A DNA stretch of 64,000 bases from Asanoa ferruginea (lineage in GTDB: Bacteria > Actinomycetota > Actinomycetes > Mycobacteriales > Micromonosporaceae): contig NZ_QUMQ01000001.1 of assembly GCF_003387075.1 (NCBI RefSeq), forward strand, positions 4,712,001-4,776,000, written 5' to 3'. The position numbers and the translations under genes are program-made. Each line of letters begins with the position of its first letter. Within the stretch, counting starts at the first letter, position 1. Below are positions 40,958 to 49,230 of this stretch, piece after piece. The notes under the pieces are model-generated. The model did no database searches. It saw nothing but the letters and a program-made list of their open reading frames with translations, and was not told the origin of the DNA.

Positions 40958-41655
40958 GCGGGTCCCACCCATCCGACGAGAACAGCGAACGGCACCGAGA
41001 GGAAGCCGACGCAGAGGAGGATCGCGAAGCCGAGCGCGGCTATCCGGGCCCGCTGCTCGCCTTTCGCGGTGCGCTGTCCGAGCGTGCGAAGAGCACTGAA
41101 CAGGCCATGGCGTACGTGGAAACCGATCGCGACGATGGCCAGCGCGTAGAAGAGGGTGACCGGCCAGCGGCTCGGCGCGAAGTCGGCGACCACGTTGGCG
41201 TAGGGGTGCGCCGCGTCGCCGACCGGGTTGACCGTGCCGGCGGTCAGGTCGAGCAGGTGCCAGACGATGAACAGCAGGATGATCACGCCGCCCCAGCGCA
41301 TGGTGCGGGCCGCGTAGCTGCCCTGCACCTTGGGGCGGTGGGCGTAGGCGACCGGGCGGGCGCGCTTGGCGCGCAGCGCGAGCGTGGTGGCGGCCCAGGC
41401 GTGCCCGATCACGGCGGCGGTGAGCACGGCGCGTTGAATCCAGAGGTACCAGACGTGCGGGACCACCGGATAGCCGATGGTGCGCAGCCAGTGCGCGTAG
41501 TTGTCGAACGAGTCGGCGCCAAAGAAGATCTTGAGGTTGCCGACCATGTGCGCGACCAGGAACAGCAGCAGGAGCAGCCCGGATACGGCCATGACCGCCT
41601 TGGCGCCTACCGTCGACCGGTAGATCGCCTTCGTACGTGTTGCTGCTGCCACCAT
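40954..41655 (-). CDS. sdhC: Succinate dehydrogenase cytochrome b subunit
   Basis: A 233-residue five-helix membrane subunit. Hydrophobic segments are [89 protein letters not shown] and [24 protein letters not shown]. His residues in HMVGN, IGHAW, WHLLD and FHVRHG are the usual axial ligands for two hemes in the B-type enzyme. ATG 41655 gives the family-like start [25 protein letters not shown] 41682 is also possible. It heads the sdhCAB operon, divergent from the LysR gene. Confidence 0.93.
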
Positions 41656-41714
41656 GTGGCCGACGCTAGGTTGACCTGACATCATGCGTCCAATGCATGG
41701 CGATACTGGTGTCA

Positions 41715-41729
41715 ATAGCGTTAAGCTAT
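41715..41729. promoter_or_regulatory. LysR-type box between sdhC and the LysR gene
   Basis: ATAGC-GTTAA-GCTAT is a perfect inverted repeat with the T-N11-A pattern recognised by LysR-type regulators. It ends four bases before the ATG of the LysR gene and 59 bases upstream of the sdhC start. It could serve both autoregulation and control of sdhCAB. Confidence 0.55.
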
Positions 41730-41733
41730 CGAC

Positions 41734-42612
41734 ATGCGCTTGGAACAGCTACGGTCCTTCGTGGCAGTGGCCGAACTACGACATTTCACCCAAGCGGCCG
41801 TCGCTGTGGGTGTGGCGCAGCCCTCACTCAGTAAGCAGATTCACAGCCTCGAGGCCGAGCTCGGCGCACCCCTGTTCACCCGCCTGCCGTCCGAGGTAGA
41901 GCTGACCCCCGCCGGCGAGGCGCTGCTGCCGCTGGCACAGCGGATCCTGGCGGACGCCGAGACCGCCCATCGAGAGGTACGCAACCTGGTCGGCCTGACC
42001 AGCGGCCGGGTGCGCCTGGGTGCGACGCCGAGCCTGTGCACCTCGCTGGCACCGCGGGTGCTGCGCCGCTTCCACTCCGCCCATCCCGGCATCGAGCTGC
42101 GCGTCGCCGAGGGCGGCTCGCAGGAGCTGGTGCGGTCGCTCTCGCACGGCGAGCTCGACCTGGCCCTGGTGGTGCTGCCCGCGACCGGCATCGACCCGGC
42201 CCTGGAGGCCGCCCCGATCCTGGAGGAAGCACTGGTCGTCGCGGCCGCGGTCGGCACACCGCTGCCCGAGCCGATGCGGGTCGAAGACCTGCGCGACCGG
42301 CCGCTGGTGATGTTCCGCCGCGGCTACAACCTGCGCGACGACGCGCTCGAGGCCTGTCGCCGGGCCGGCTTCGAGCCGACGTTCGCGGTCGAGGGCGGCG
42401 AGCTCGACGCGGTGCTCGAGTTCGTCGAGGCGGGCCTCGGCCTGGCCGTGGTGCCCGAGATGGTGCTGGCCAACCGCCCCGGCCTGCGTGCGGTGCCGCT
42501 CGCCCCGCCGGGCCTGCGCCGCACCATCGCGATCGCACAACGCCGCGGTGTCTCCCTGACCCACGCCGCGTCGGCGCTCCGGGAAGTGATCCTCGCCGAC
42601 GTTTGTCCGTAG
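41734..42612 (+). CDS. LysR family transcriptional regulator, divergent from sdhCAB
   Basis: A 292-residue LTTR. The winged helix is at residues 1-60 (RLEQLRSFVAVAELRHFTQAAVAVGVAQPSLSKQIHSLEAELGAPLFTRLPSEVELTPAG). The effector domain shows LVGLTSGRVRLGATPSLCTSLAPRVLRRFHSAHPGIELRVAEGGSQELVRSL and ends in EAGLGLAVVPEMVLANRPGLRAVPL. The divergent layout with sdhC and the shared LTTR-like box suggest it controls succinate dehydrogenase; a LysR-type regulator next to sdh is a known actinobacterial arrangement. The effector is not identifiable. Confidence 0.94.
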   Translation: MRLEQLRSFVAVAELRHFTQAAVAVGVAQPSLSKQIHSLEAELGAPLFTRLPSEVELTPAGEALLPLAQRILADAETAHREVRNLVGLTSGRVRLGATPSLCTSLAPRVLRRFHSAHPGIELRVAEGGSQELVRSLSHGELDLALVVLPATGIDPALEAAPILEEALVVAAAVGTPLPEPMRVEDLRDRPLVMFRRGYNLRDDALEACRRAGFEPTFAVEGGELDAVLEFVEAGLGLAVVPEMVLANRPGLRAVPLAPPGLRRTIAIAQRRGVSLTHAASALREVILADVCP

Positions 42613-42623
42613 AGTCTGCGGAC

Positions 42624-43109
42624 GTGAAACCTTGGCGCGATGTAGCGGCCCGCATGTTCGGCCGCCCCACCCCGACGCGGATGGTCCCCACCGGCTCGGT
42701 CCGGCAGCAACGGCGGATGCCCGCGCCGCTGCGCCGCCGCGAAGACCGGATGCTCGACTATTCGCCGGAACTCGACGGCCGCGCCGACCCGGGCGAGGTC
42801 GTCTGGACCTGGGTCCCGTTCGAGGAGGACCCGCACCAGGGCAAGGACCGGCCGGTCGTGGTGGTCGGCCGGCGCGGCCGCACGATGCTGGGCCTGATGC
42901 TCTCCAGCAACGAGCGCCGCGACGGCCAGCACGGCTGGCTGCCGGTCGGCACCGGGTCGTGGGACCGCAGCGCGCGGCCGAGCTGGGTGCGCCTCGACCG
43001 CGTGCTGACGGTGCACGAGACCGGCATCCGCCGCGAGGGCTCCATCCTGGACCGGGGCCGCTTCGACCGGATCGCCGCCCGCCTGCGCTCCGACTATGGA
43101 TGGCGTTAG
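42624..43109 (+). CDS. PemK/MazF-like protein without antitoxin
   Basis: A 161-residue protein from GTG 42624 (VKPWRDVAARMFGRPTP). The first ~45 residues are basic and poorly structured. The rest is a PemK/MazF-like barrel: DPGEVVWTWVPFEEDPHQGKDRPVVVVGRRGRTMLGLMLSSNERRDGQHGWLPVGTG, then SWVRLDRVLTVHETGIRREGSILDRGRFDRIAARL. It keeps the KDRPVVVVG core common to this family, but no small antitoxin gene lies beside it, so it is probably not a classical toxin module. Solo genes of this form are common in actinobacteria. Confidence 0.82.
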   Translation: MKPWRDVAARMFGRPTPTRMVPTGSVRQQRRMPAPLRRREDRMLDYSPELDGRADPGEVVWTWVPFEEDPHQGKDRPVVVVGRRGRTMLGLMLSSNERRDGQHGWLPVGTGSWDRSARPSWVRLDRVLTVHETGIRREGSILDRGRFDRIAARLRSDYGWR

Positions 43110-43146
43110 CCCTATCTCGGCGGGTGTTCCCGGCTAACGTCGGCCT

Positions 43147-43815
43147 GTGGAGTTCCTGAGTAGACGGTCCATCCTGGCTGGTGTGGCCGGAGCGGTGTCG
43201 TTGCCGGCCGGGCCGTCCGCCGCTTCTGCCGCTTCGGCCGAGGATCCGGTGGAGCGGTTGCTCGCCGGCAACCGGCGGTTCCGTGCCGGGCGGGCCCGGC
43301 ACCCGCGCCAGTCGCCGGCCGACGTGCGGCGGCTGGCGGCCGGGCAGCGCCCGTTCGCGGTCGTGCTCGGCTGCGCCGACTCGCGGGTCTCCCCGGAGGT
43401 GCTCTTCGATCAGGGGCTCGGGGACCTGTTCGACAACCGGGTCGCCGGGAATGTCGTCGACCCGGTCGTGCTGGGCAGCGTGGAATTCGCGGTGTCCGAG
43501 TTCGCGCCGGCGCTGCTGCTCGTGCTCGGCCACGAACGCTGCGGCGCGATCACGGCGGCCGTCTCGGCGCTGTCCACCGGGCGCGCGCCGGCCGGCAGCA
43601 TCGGCGCCGTGGTCGAGGCACTGCGACCCGCCGTCGCCGCGGTCCACGATGCGCCCGGCGACCCGGTGGAGAACGCGGTCGTGGCCAACGTCCGCCACCA
43701 GGCGGGGCTGTTGACGGCGCGGAGCGCGATCGTCCAGTCCGCCGTCGCGGCGGGAACGACCCGGGTGGTCGGCGCCCGCTACGACCTGAACACCGCGGAA
43801 GTCACGCTGGTCTGA
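43147..43815 (+). CDS. Beta-class carbonic anhydrase with twin-arginine-type leader
   Basis: A 222-residue protein from GTG 43147. The leader (MEFLSRRSILAGVAGAVSLPAGPSAASA) contains RR followed by a hydrophobic core and an Ala-rich cleavage region, so Tat export is plausible. The mature domain is a beta carbonic anhydrase with CADSR (Cys76, Asp78, Arg80) and GHERCGA (His129, Cys132) as zinc and catalytic residues. It interconverts CO2 and bicarbonate. Exported beta carbonic anhydrases are less common than cytoplasmic ones. Tandem 96-bp repeats follow its stop directly. Confidence 0.93.
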   Translation: MEFLSRRSILAGVAGAVSLPAGPSAASAASAEDPVERLLAGNRRFRAGRARHPRQSPADVRRLAAGQRPFAVVLGCADSRVSPEVLFDQGLGDLFDNRVAGNVVDPVVLGSVEFAVSEFAPALLLVLGHERCGAITAAVSALSTGRAPAGSIGAVVEALRPAVAAVHDAPGDPVENAVVANVRHQAGLLTARSAIVQSAVAAGTTRVVGARYDLNTAEVTLV

Positions 43816-43824
43816 GCCCATCGG

Positions 43825-44180
43825 GTGTTGATCTCCCCTTGCTCTGCACCCCTGTAGGCAGCACTTGAACGCAGCTTCAGGCCAGCGGCTGGCCGGCCTG
43901 GGCGTCCGCGGTCGGGCGAGGTGTTGATCTCCTCTTGCTCTGCACCCCTGTAGGCAGCACTTGAACGCAGCTTCAGGCCAGCGGCTGGCCGGCCTGGGCG
44001 TCCGCGGTCGGGCGCCGTGTTGATCTCCTCTTGCTCTGCACCCCTATGGGCACCGCTTGAACGCAGCTTCAGGCCAGCGGCTGGCCGGCCTGGGCGTCCG
44101 CGGTCGGGCGCCGTGTTGATCTTCTCTTGCTCTGCACCCCTATGGGCACCGCTTGAACGCAGGTTCAGGCCGGGAACGCT
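43825..44180. repeat. 96-bp tandem repeat array (four copies)
   Basis: Copies begin at GTGTTGATCT, 43825, 43921, 44017 and 44113, an exact 96-bp period; the last copy is truncated near 44172. Each full copy includes TTGCTCTGCACCC, TTGAACGCAGCTTCAGG and a perfect hairpin GGCCAG-CGG-CTGGCC (for example 43880-43894). Copies one and two have CTGTAGGCAGCAC and copies three and four CTATGGGCACCGC, so pairs share variants. There is no open frame with coding character. The rest of the 420-bp gap between genes (44181-44235) is unremarkable. Hairpins may help terminate the carbonic anhydrase transcript. Confidence 0.95.
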
Positions 44181-44235
44181 GGCGCACCCGGGAAACGGCG
44201 GTCAGGACCGGTCCGCGATCGACAGAGACGCTGGT

Positions 44236-44901
44236 CTAAGCCACCGCTTCGTGCCGCACGAGCGCGGCCGCCTCGTCGAGCTGCGCCAACTCGGCCGCGC
44301 TCATCGTCGGATTGTCGCGGCGCATGGCCAGCACCCACGCCAACGCGCCCGCCGACGGCGGCGGCAGCAGCGCGCCGATCGCCTCCAGTGCCGCACCGGC
44401 AGCCCCGGTCAATGCCGGCTCGACCGGCCACAACGACACCTGCGCCATGATCAGCAGCGTCATCGCCACGTCGCGATCGGCCGGTCCCTCCGTCGCATTG
44501 CGCCAGTCGATCACCACCGGCCCGCGGGCGGTCAGCATGACGTTGTCGGGGTGCAGGTCGAGATGCAGGATCCGGTCGGCGGGCGAGGCGGCAGTGCGCG
44601 CCGGCACCAAATGCAGCCGGGTGTGCAGGTCGGCGATGACCGCCGCGACCCGATCGGTGGACGCGGACCCGCCCAGCACCGCCGCCAACAACGTCTCGCC
44701 CGACAGGCGCTCCATGACCAGGTCGGGCCCGGCGGCGTCGTAGACGGCCGGCACCGGATAGCCCGCCGCCGCGAGGTAGGCCATCACCTCGGCCTCCGGC
44801 GCGGTGTCGCCGCCGTGTCGGTAGCGGCGCAGTACCCGGTCGGTGCCCAGCGCGTAGACGTCGGCCTCGCGGCCGGATGCGATCAACTCCATGGTCGGCA
44901 T
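44236..44901 (-). CDS. Phosphotransferase (APH-like) family protein
   Basis: A 221-residue small APH-fold protein: N-lobe MELIASGREADVYALGTDRVLRRYRHGG, catalytic loop LHLDLHPDNVMLTARGPVVIDWRNATEGPADRDVAMTLL with HLDLHPDN and the DW metal motif, and a helical C-terminal end. It probably phosphorylates a small hydroxylated compound; the substrate is unknown. ATG 44901 or 44892 (MELIASG) may be the start. It lies eight bases after the ECF41 sigma gene on the same strand, so the two may be cotranscribed. It is unrelated to the longer repeat-bearing phosphotransferase at 34566. Confidence 0.88.
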   Translation of the reverse strand: MPTMELIASGREADVYALGTDRVLRRYRHGGDTAPEAEVMAYLAAAGYPVPAVYDAAGPDLVMERLSGETLLAAVLGGSASTDRVAAVIADLHTRLHLVPARTAASPADRILHLDLHPDNVMLTARGPVVIDWRNATEGPADRDVAMTLLIMAQVSLWPVEPALTGAAGAALEAIGALLPPPSAGALAWVLAMRRDNPTMSAAELAQLDEAAALVRHEAVA

Positions 44902-44908
44902 TCTCCGA

Positions 44909-45790
44909 TCAGTCGAGCCACGCCGCTAGATCAAGAGCGCGTAGCCGCTGCGGGTCGCCCAGCACGTGGATCTCGGTGATCAGGCCGCCGCGGACCACGA
45001 AGGACATGATCGAGACCACCTGGTCGCGGGGTGCGATGACCGCGCCGGGGGTGCCGTTGATCAGCGCGTACTTCACGAACGGGGCGAGTTGCTTCGCGGT
45101 CCGGGCCTGGCCGGCCACCGCGACGCCGCCGCGGATGATGGCCGAGAACGCGGGGCGGCCGGTGCCGCCGTCGGCCCGCAGCACCACGTCGGGGTCGAGC
45201 ACCGCCATCAGCGCGTCGAAGTCGCCGGCCCGCGACGCGGCGAAGAACGCCGAGACCACCTCGCGCTGGCGGGCCAGGTCGACGTCTGGTTCCGGAGCCG
45301 CGTCCTGCACCCGCCGCCGGGCGCGGCTGGCGAGTTGGCGGGTGGCGGCGGGCGTGCGGTCGACGATCAGCGCGATCTCGTCGAAGGCCACGGCGAACAT
45401 GTCATGGAGTACGAACGCCAGCCGCTCGGCCGGGTTCAGCGTGTCGAGCACGACCAGCAGCGCCAGGCCGACGGCGTCGGCCAGCAGGGCCTGGTCTTCC
45501 GGGCCGACGCCTTCTTCCGGGCTGACGATCGGGTCCGGGACGTGCGTGTCGAGCGGAAGCTCCGCGCGGGTGCCGCGGGAGCGCAGCATGTTGAGGCAGA
45601 TCCGGCCGACCACGGTGGTCAGCCAGCCGCCCAGGTTGGTGACCTCGGAGATGTCGGCGCGGGCGAGCCGGAGCCAGGTCTCCTGCACGGCGTCGTCGGC
45701 CTCGCTCAACGAGCCGAGCATCCGGTAGGCCACCGCTCTCAGGTGGTTGCGGTGCCCCTCGAAAAGTCGCGCCAACTCGGTTTCGTCCAC
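44909..45790 (-). CDS. ECF41-type sigma factor with C-terminal NTF2-like domain (SigJ-like)
   Basis: A 293-residue sigma factor. Sigma2 is LFEGHRNHLRAVAYRMLGSLSEADDAVQETWLRL with LGGWLTTVVGRICLNMLRSR; sigma4 is LNPAERLAFVLHDMFAVAFDEIALIVDRTPAATRQLASRARRRV; residues ~180-293 are a SnoaL/NTF2 domain carrying the ADGGTGRPA version of the ECF41 DGGGK-like motif. In this group the C-terminal tail modulates activity and replaces an anti-sigma factor. It is divergent from an NAD(P)-binding protein gene of the type that ECF41 factors usually control. Confidence 0.93.
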   Translation of the reverse strand: MDETELARLFEGHRNHLRAVAYRMLGSLSEADDAVQETWLRLARADISEVTNLGGWLTTVVGRICLNMLRSRGTRAELPLDTHVPDPIVSPEEGVGPEDQALLADAVGLALLVVLDTLNPAERLAFVLHDMFAVAFDEIALIVDRTPAATRQLASRARRRVQDAAPEPDVDLARQREVVSAFFAASRAGDFDALMAVLDPDVVLRADGGTGRPAFSAIIRGGVAVAGQARTAKQLAPFVKYALINGTPGAVIAPRDQVVSIMSFVVRGGLITEIHVLGDPQRLRALDLAAWLD

Positions 45791-45814
45791 CGGTCACATC
45801 CTCTCGCCACCACG

Positions 45815-45841
45815 TGTCATACCGGTAGAAGTGCGAAGCTC
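45815..45841 (+). promoter_or_regulatory. Candidate ECF41-dependent promoter
   Basis: TGTCATA (45815-45821) and GCTC (45838-45841) are separated by 16 bases. The published ECF41 consensus is TGTCACA-N16-CGTC, so the match is partial. It points at the NAD(P)-binding protein gene 29 bp downstream. A second partial match (GGTCACA at 45791-45797) lies nearby. Confidence 0.35.
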
Positions 45842-45869
45842 CAAATGCCAAGCAAACCGGAGGAACAAC

Positions 45870-46661
45870 ATGAAAACCCCAATTCTGGTCACCGGTGGTA
45901 CGGGCACCCTCGGCCGGCTGGTCGTACCCCGGCTGCTGGAGAAGGGCAGTGAGATCCGGGTCCTCACCCGCACGCCGAAGCCGGCCGCGGACGGGGTCAG
46001 CTACGTGGTCGGCGACCTGGCCAGCGGCGCCGGCGCCGAAGCTGCGGTCGAGGGCGTCGGCACGATCGTGCACCTGGCCGGGAGCCAGAAGGGCGACGAC
46101 GTGAAGGCCCGGCACCTGATGGCCGCGGCGGCCAAGGCCGGCGCGGAGCATGTGGTCTACATCTCGGTCGTCGGCGCCGACCGTACCCCCGTCAAAAGCG
46201 GGGTGGACCGGGCGATGTTCGGCTACGTCGAGGCCAAGCGCCTGGCGGAGGAGATCGTGGCCGGCTCGGGCGTGCCCTACTCGACGCTGCGCGCGACCCA
46301 GTTCCACGAACTGATCTTCACGACCCTCCAGACGATGGCGAAGCTGCCGGTCGTGCCCGCGCCGGCCGGCGTCAAGGCCCAGCCGATCGCCGCCGACGAG
46401 GTCGCCGAGCGGCTGGTCGAACTCGCGCTCGGCGAGCCGCAGGGCCTCGTGCCGGACTTCGGCGGCCCGCGCATCTACACGTTCGCCGACCTGGCCCGCT
46501 CCTACCTGAAGGCGACCGGCCGCCGGCGCCCGATCCTGCCGATGCCGGCCCCCGGCGGTGCGGCCCGCGCGTTCCGCAACGGCGCCAACCTGACCCCGCA
46601 GCGCGCGATCGGCCACCAGACCTGGGAGGAGTTCCTGAGTGCGCGCCGGTCAGCCGGCTAG
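45870..46661 (+). CDS. NAD(P)-binding (NmrA-like/atypical SDR) protein
   Basis: A 263-residue Rossmann protein from ATG 45870 with GGAGG upstream. The dinucleotide motif is MKTPILVTGGTGTLGRLVVPRLLEKG, followed by VRVL-type beta strands (EIRVLTRTP), VVYISVVGADRTP and a YVEAKRLAEEIVAGSGVPYSTLRATQFHE region. It has no full YxxxK catalytic pair of classical SDRs, as in NmrA-type proteins. ECF41 sigma factors are typically encoded beside such epimerase/oxidoreductase genes, so it is the probable target of the divergent sigma factor. Its last 12 bases overlap the converging stress protein gene. Confidence 0.9.
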   Translation: MKTPILVTGGTGTLGRLVVPRLLEKGSEIRVLTRTPKPAADGVSYVVGDLASGAGAEAAVEGVGTIVHLAGSQKGDDVKARHLMAAAAKAGAEHVVYISVVGADRTPVKSGVDRAMFGYVEAKRLAEEIVAGSGVPYSTLRATQFHELIFTTLQTMAKLPVVPAPAGVKAQPIAADEVAERLVELALGEPQGLVPDFGGPRIYTFADLARSYLKATGRRRPILPMPAPGGAARAFRNGANLTPQRAIGHQTWEEFLSARRSAG

Positions 46662-47138
46662 GTCGCGACCCAGCTCGCGCACCAGCGCGTCGACCGGCTG
46701 GGTCTGCGCGAGCGGCGGGGGCGGCACCACGACGACGGGGCAGTGCGCGTGCCGGACGCAGAACCGGGTGACCGGCCCGCTGCCGCGGAAATGCGAGCCG
46801 CGCCGGTCGCCGCCGACGACCAGGAGCGCCTCGTCGTCGGCGGCCTCCTCGAGCAGGCTGGCGCCGGCGAGGCCCTCGACGACCACGGGCCGGATCGCGA
46901 TGTCGGTCGGCATGCCGCCCATGGCGACGTCGAAGGCATACGGGATGAGCAGTTCCGCTTCCGCTCTGTGCACCCGCCGCTCGAACGTGGTGGTGTTGTC
47001 CCGCCACATCGGCCGATACAGCCAGACCCGCACGGCGTGCACGGTCCCGCGCTGCTCGCGGGCGAGGTTGACCGCGTAGCGGAGTGCCTGGAGGCCGGCC
47101 AGCGACGGGCTGATTCCGACCACGACCTTGGTAGCCAT
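46650..47138 (-). CDS. Universal stress protein family protein
   Basis: A 162-residue UspA-like protein from ATG 47138 (MATKVVVGISPSLAGLQALRYAVNLAREQRGTVHAV). The ATP-binding signature is degenerate but recognisable: LLVVGGDRRGSHFRGSGPVTRFCVRHAHCPVVVVPPP, matching GxxGxGxxxxxxxGSV with Gly and Ser partly kept. It has a short Pro/Leu-rich tail. Such proteins bind ATP or cAMP and act in dormancy and hypoxia responses. It is a single gene, converging on the NmrA-like gene. Confidence 0.88.
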   Translation of the reverse strand: MATKVVVGISPSLAGLQALRYAVNLAREQRGTVHAVRVWLYRPMWRDNTTTFERRVHRAEAELLIPYAFDVAMGGMPTDIAIRPVVVEGLAGASLLEEAADDEALLVVGGDRRGSHFRGSGPVTRFCVRHAHCPVVVVPPPPLAQTQPVDALVRELGRDLAG

Positions 47139-47229
47139 CCGCCCAGCATGCGACCGCCGCAACCCGCGAAGCGACGATCTTGCCACGATCCTGACGCCAA
47201 GGACCCGATTCTTGACGGCGGCGGACCGC

Positions 47230-49230
47230 TCAGTCTTCGTCGTAGGCCAGGTCGTCTTCGTCGATGCCGTAGTCGGCCATGAACTCGGTCGCGTCGGCGT
47301 CGCGGCCCTGTGCCTTCAGCGACCGGGCCGCAAGCGCACCGGCATACCACTGGTCAGGGTCCTCGGCGAGGATCGCCCGGGCCTGCTGCTCGGCCTCGAC
47401 CAGCCGGCCGGCGGTGAAGAGCAGCCGCGCCCACGACAGCGACGCCGCGAGGCGTTCCCTGGCCAGGTCGGCCGCGGCCAACCGGTCGAGGGCCCGCTGG
47501 GTGCGCAGCAGCGCGGCGTCGAGGTCACCGGCGTGGGCGGCGGCCCGGCCAACGAGCAGGTCGGCGCGGGCGAGTTCGGCGACCGGCAGGTCGGCGTCGC
47601 CGGCGGCGAGGGACTCGAGACGGTCGAGTGCGGCAGATAGTCGTTCGTCGGGATCGGGCAGCGCGGCGGCCGCCCTGCGTAGGGTCCGGAACTCGTCGGC
47701 AGCGCGCCCGGCGGCCCGGTGCCGCTCGGCCGCCGCGAAGAGCCGGTTCGCCGCGTCGGCGCCGGGTGCCAGGTCGGCGGCCTCTTCGAGCAGCACCTCG
47801 TAGCCCGGCAGGTCGTCGGGGATGTCGCCGGCCGCGCCGATGGCGTCGAGGATCGCCAGCGCCTCGCGGCGGTTTTCCCACGAGCGCCGGTAGAGCTCCC
47901 ACAGCAGGTAGCGGGCGCGGACCGCGTCGGTGGGTAGGCCCGCCCGGTCGAGGCTGCGGACCGCCTCCTCGGCCGCCTCGACCGCGTCGTCGTGGCGGTC
48001 GGCGTTGCGCAGCGCGTAGGCGACCTGGAGCCGGGCGCGGGCGGCGCCGGCGTGGTCACCGGCGCCGGTCAGGGCGGCGACCCGCTCCACCAGCTCGCGC
48101 GACGCGGGGTCGGTTGTCCGTCCAGCCAGGACGGTCAGCGGCACGTGGTCGAGCAGCGGTGTGGCCGTCAAGCGGGCGGCGATCCGCTGGCTCTGGTGTG
48201 CGTTGCCGTTGCGGGCGTCGAACCGGGCCGCGAGCGCGGTCGCGCGGCCGGCCAGCTCGTCGCGCACCTCGGCGACGGTGGACTCCCAGCGGCGGGTGCC
48301 GTCGTCGCTGCGGCGCGGGATGACGCGGTCGCCCTGGCCGGCCGCGGCCAGCCGGCCGAGCACCTGCGCGGCGGCGGTGGCGAACTCCATCTCCGCGAAC
48401 GGCGACGACGGCGCGTCGAGCCAGCTCAGGTGCCGCTCGATGATGGCCAGGCCGGCCGCCTCGTTGCCGCTGCGGCCACAGAAGGCGACGTGCAGCGCGA
48501 CGTTGTCGAGGTGGCGGTCGTCGCGGATGCGCCGGTAGCCGCGCCGGTGTGCGTCGACCGCCTCGTCGACCTTTCCAGTGGCCAGGTAGGGCAGCAGCAG
48601 TTCGGCGAGCATCCAATGTGGCTGCTCGGTGCAGCCACCGTGGCGGTAGGGCGTGCCGATCCGGATCGCCTCGTCGTGGCGGCCCAGCGAGGCCAGGTGC
48701 CGGACCTGGCCCGACGGCACGCAGGCGTGGCAGTCGGACAGCGAGTCGCGGGGTGCGGTCAGCATGTCGTCGTAGTGGCGCTGGGCGCCCTCGGCGTCGC
48801 CGACGTGGTGGGCGACCAGCCAGCGGTGCTGGTGCACGGCATGCAGGCTGTGGCCGCGCAACCGGTAGCGGCGCTCCATGTCGTCGAGCACGGCCATCGT
48901 GCGGTCGAGCGGGATCTCGGGAAACTGGGGGAGCGCCCAGACGATCCACTTGAACCGCCACAACAGGCCGTGCTCGTCGCCGGCGACGTCGATCTCGCCG
49001 CGGTCGGCCGTTGCCAGGCACCAGGAGAACGCCAGAAAGGCCCGGGTCGGGTCGCCGCCGTGGTGGAACTCGCTGATCGCCGACATCCGCGCCGCGTAAG
49101 CGAACTCCGTGGCGCCGGCCGCGTCCGCGTGCCGGAAGAGGGCGTCATACGCCGCGAAGCGGGCCGGGCCGGAGGGCAGCCGGTGCAGGTCGCGCAGCTG
49201 CTGGTTGAGCTGCTCGAGGGACATCGTCAT
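47230..49230 (-). CDS. TPR-repeat protein coupled to the Hsp90-like gene
   Basis: A 666-residue soluble, almost entirely helical protein rich in tetratricopeptide-like units. Examples are AARMSAISEFHHGGDPTRAFLAFSWCLATADRG, LARADLLVGRAAAHAGDLDAALLRTQRALDRLAAADLAR and SLSWARLLFTAGRLVEAEQQARAILAEDPDQWYAGALAARSLKAQGRDADA. It ends in an acidic tail (YGIDEDDLAYDED). No enzyme domain, signal or membrane helix is visible. The ATG at 49230 overlaps the stop of the Hsp90-like gene (ATGA), so both are made from one transcript in linked amounts. The partner relationship echoes TPR co-chaperones of eukaryotic Hsp90. Confidence 0.85.
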   Translation of the reverse strand: MTMSLEQLNQQLRDLHRLPSGPARFAAYDALFRHADAAGATEFAYAARMSAISEFHHGGDPTRAFLAFSWCLATADRGEIDVAGDEHGLLWRFKWIVWALPQFPEIPLDRTMAVLDDMERRYRLRGHSLHAVHQHRWLVAHHVGDAEGAQRHYDDMLTAPRDSLSDCHACVPSGQVRHLASLGRHDEAIRIGTPYRHGGCTEQPHWMLAELLLPYLATGKVDEAVDAHRRGYRRIRDDRHLDNVALHVAFCGRSGNEAAGLAIIERHLSWLDAPSSPFAEMEFATAAAQVLGRLAAAGQGDRVIPRRSDDGTRRWESTVAEVRDELAGRATALAARFDARNGNAHQSQRIAARLTATPLLDHVPLTVLAGRTTDPASRELVERVAALTGAGDHAGAARARLQVAYALRNADRHDDAVEAAEEAVRSLDRAGLPTDAVRARYLLWELYRRSWENRREALAILDAIGAAGDIPDDLPGYEVLLEEAADLAPGADAANRLFAAAERHRAAGRAADEFRTLRRAAAALPDPDERLSAALDRLESLAAGDADLPVAELARADLLVGRAAAHAGDLDAALLRTQRALDRLAAADLARERLAASLSWARLLFTAGRLVEAEQQARAILAEDPDQWYAGALAARSLKAQGRDADATEFMADYGIDEDDLAYDED

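Noticed and set aside
42624-43109. Toxin-antitoxin module
   Set aside because: The PemK/MazF-like protein has no small partner gene next to it; neighbours are a LysR regulator and a carbonic anhydrase, and solo genes of this form are common in actinobacteria.
43825-44180. Possible CRISPR array
   Set aside because: The 96-bp units are directly contiguous, with no unique spacers and no cas genes nearby; they are plain tandem repeats.
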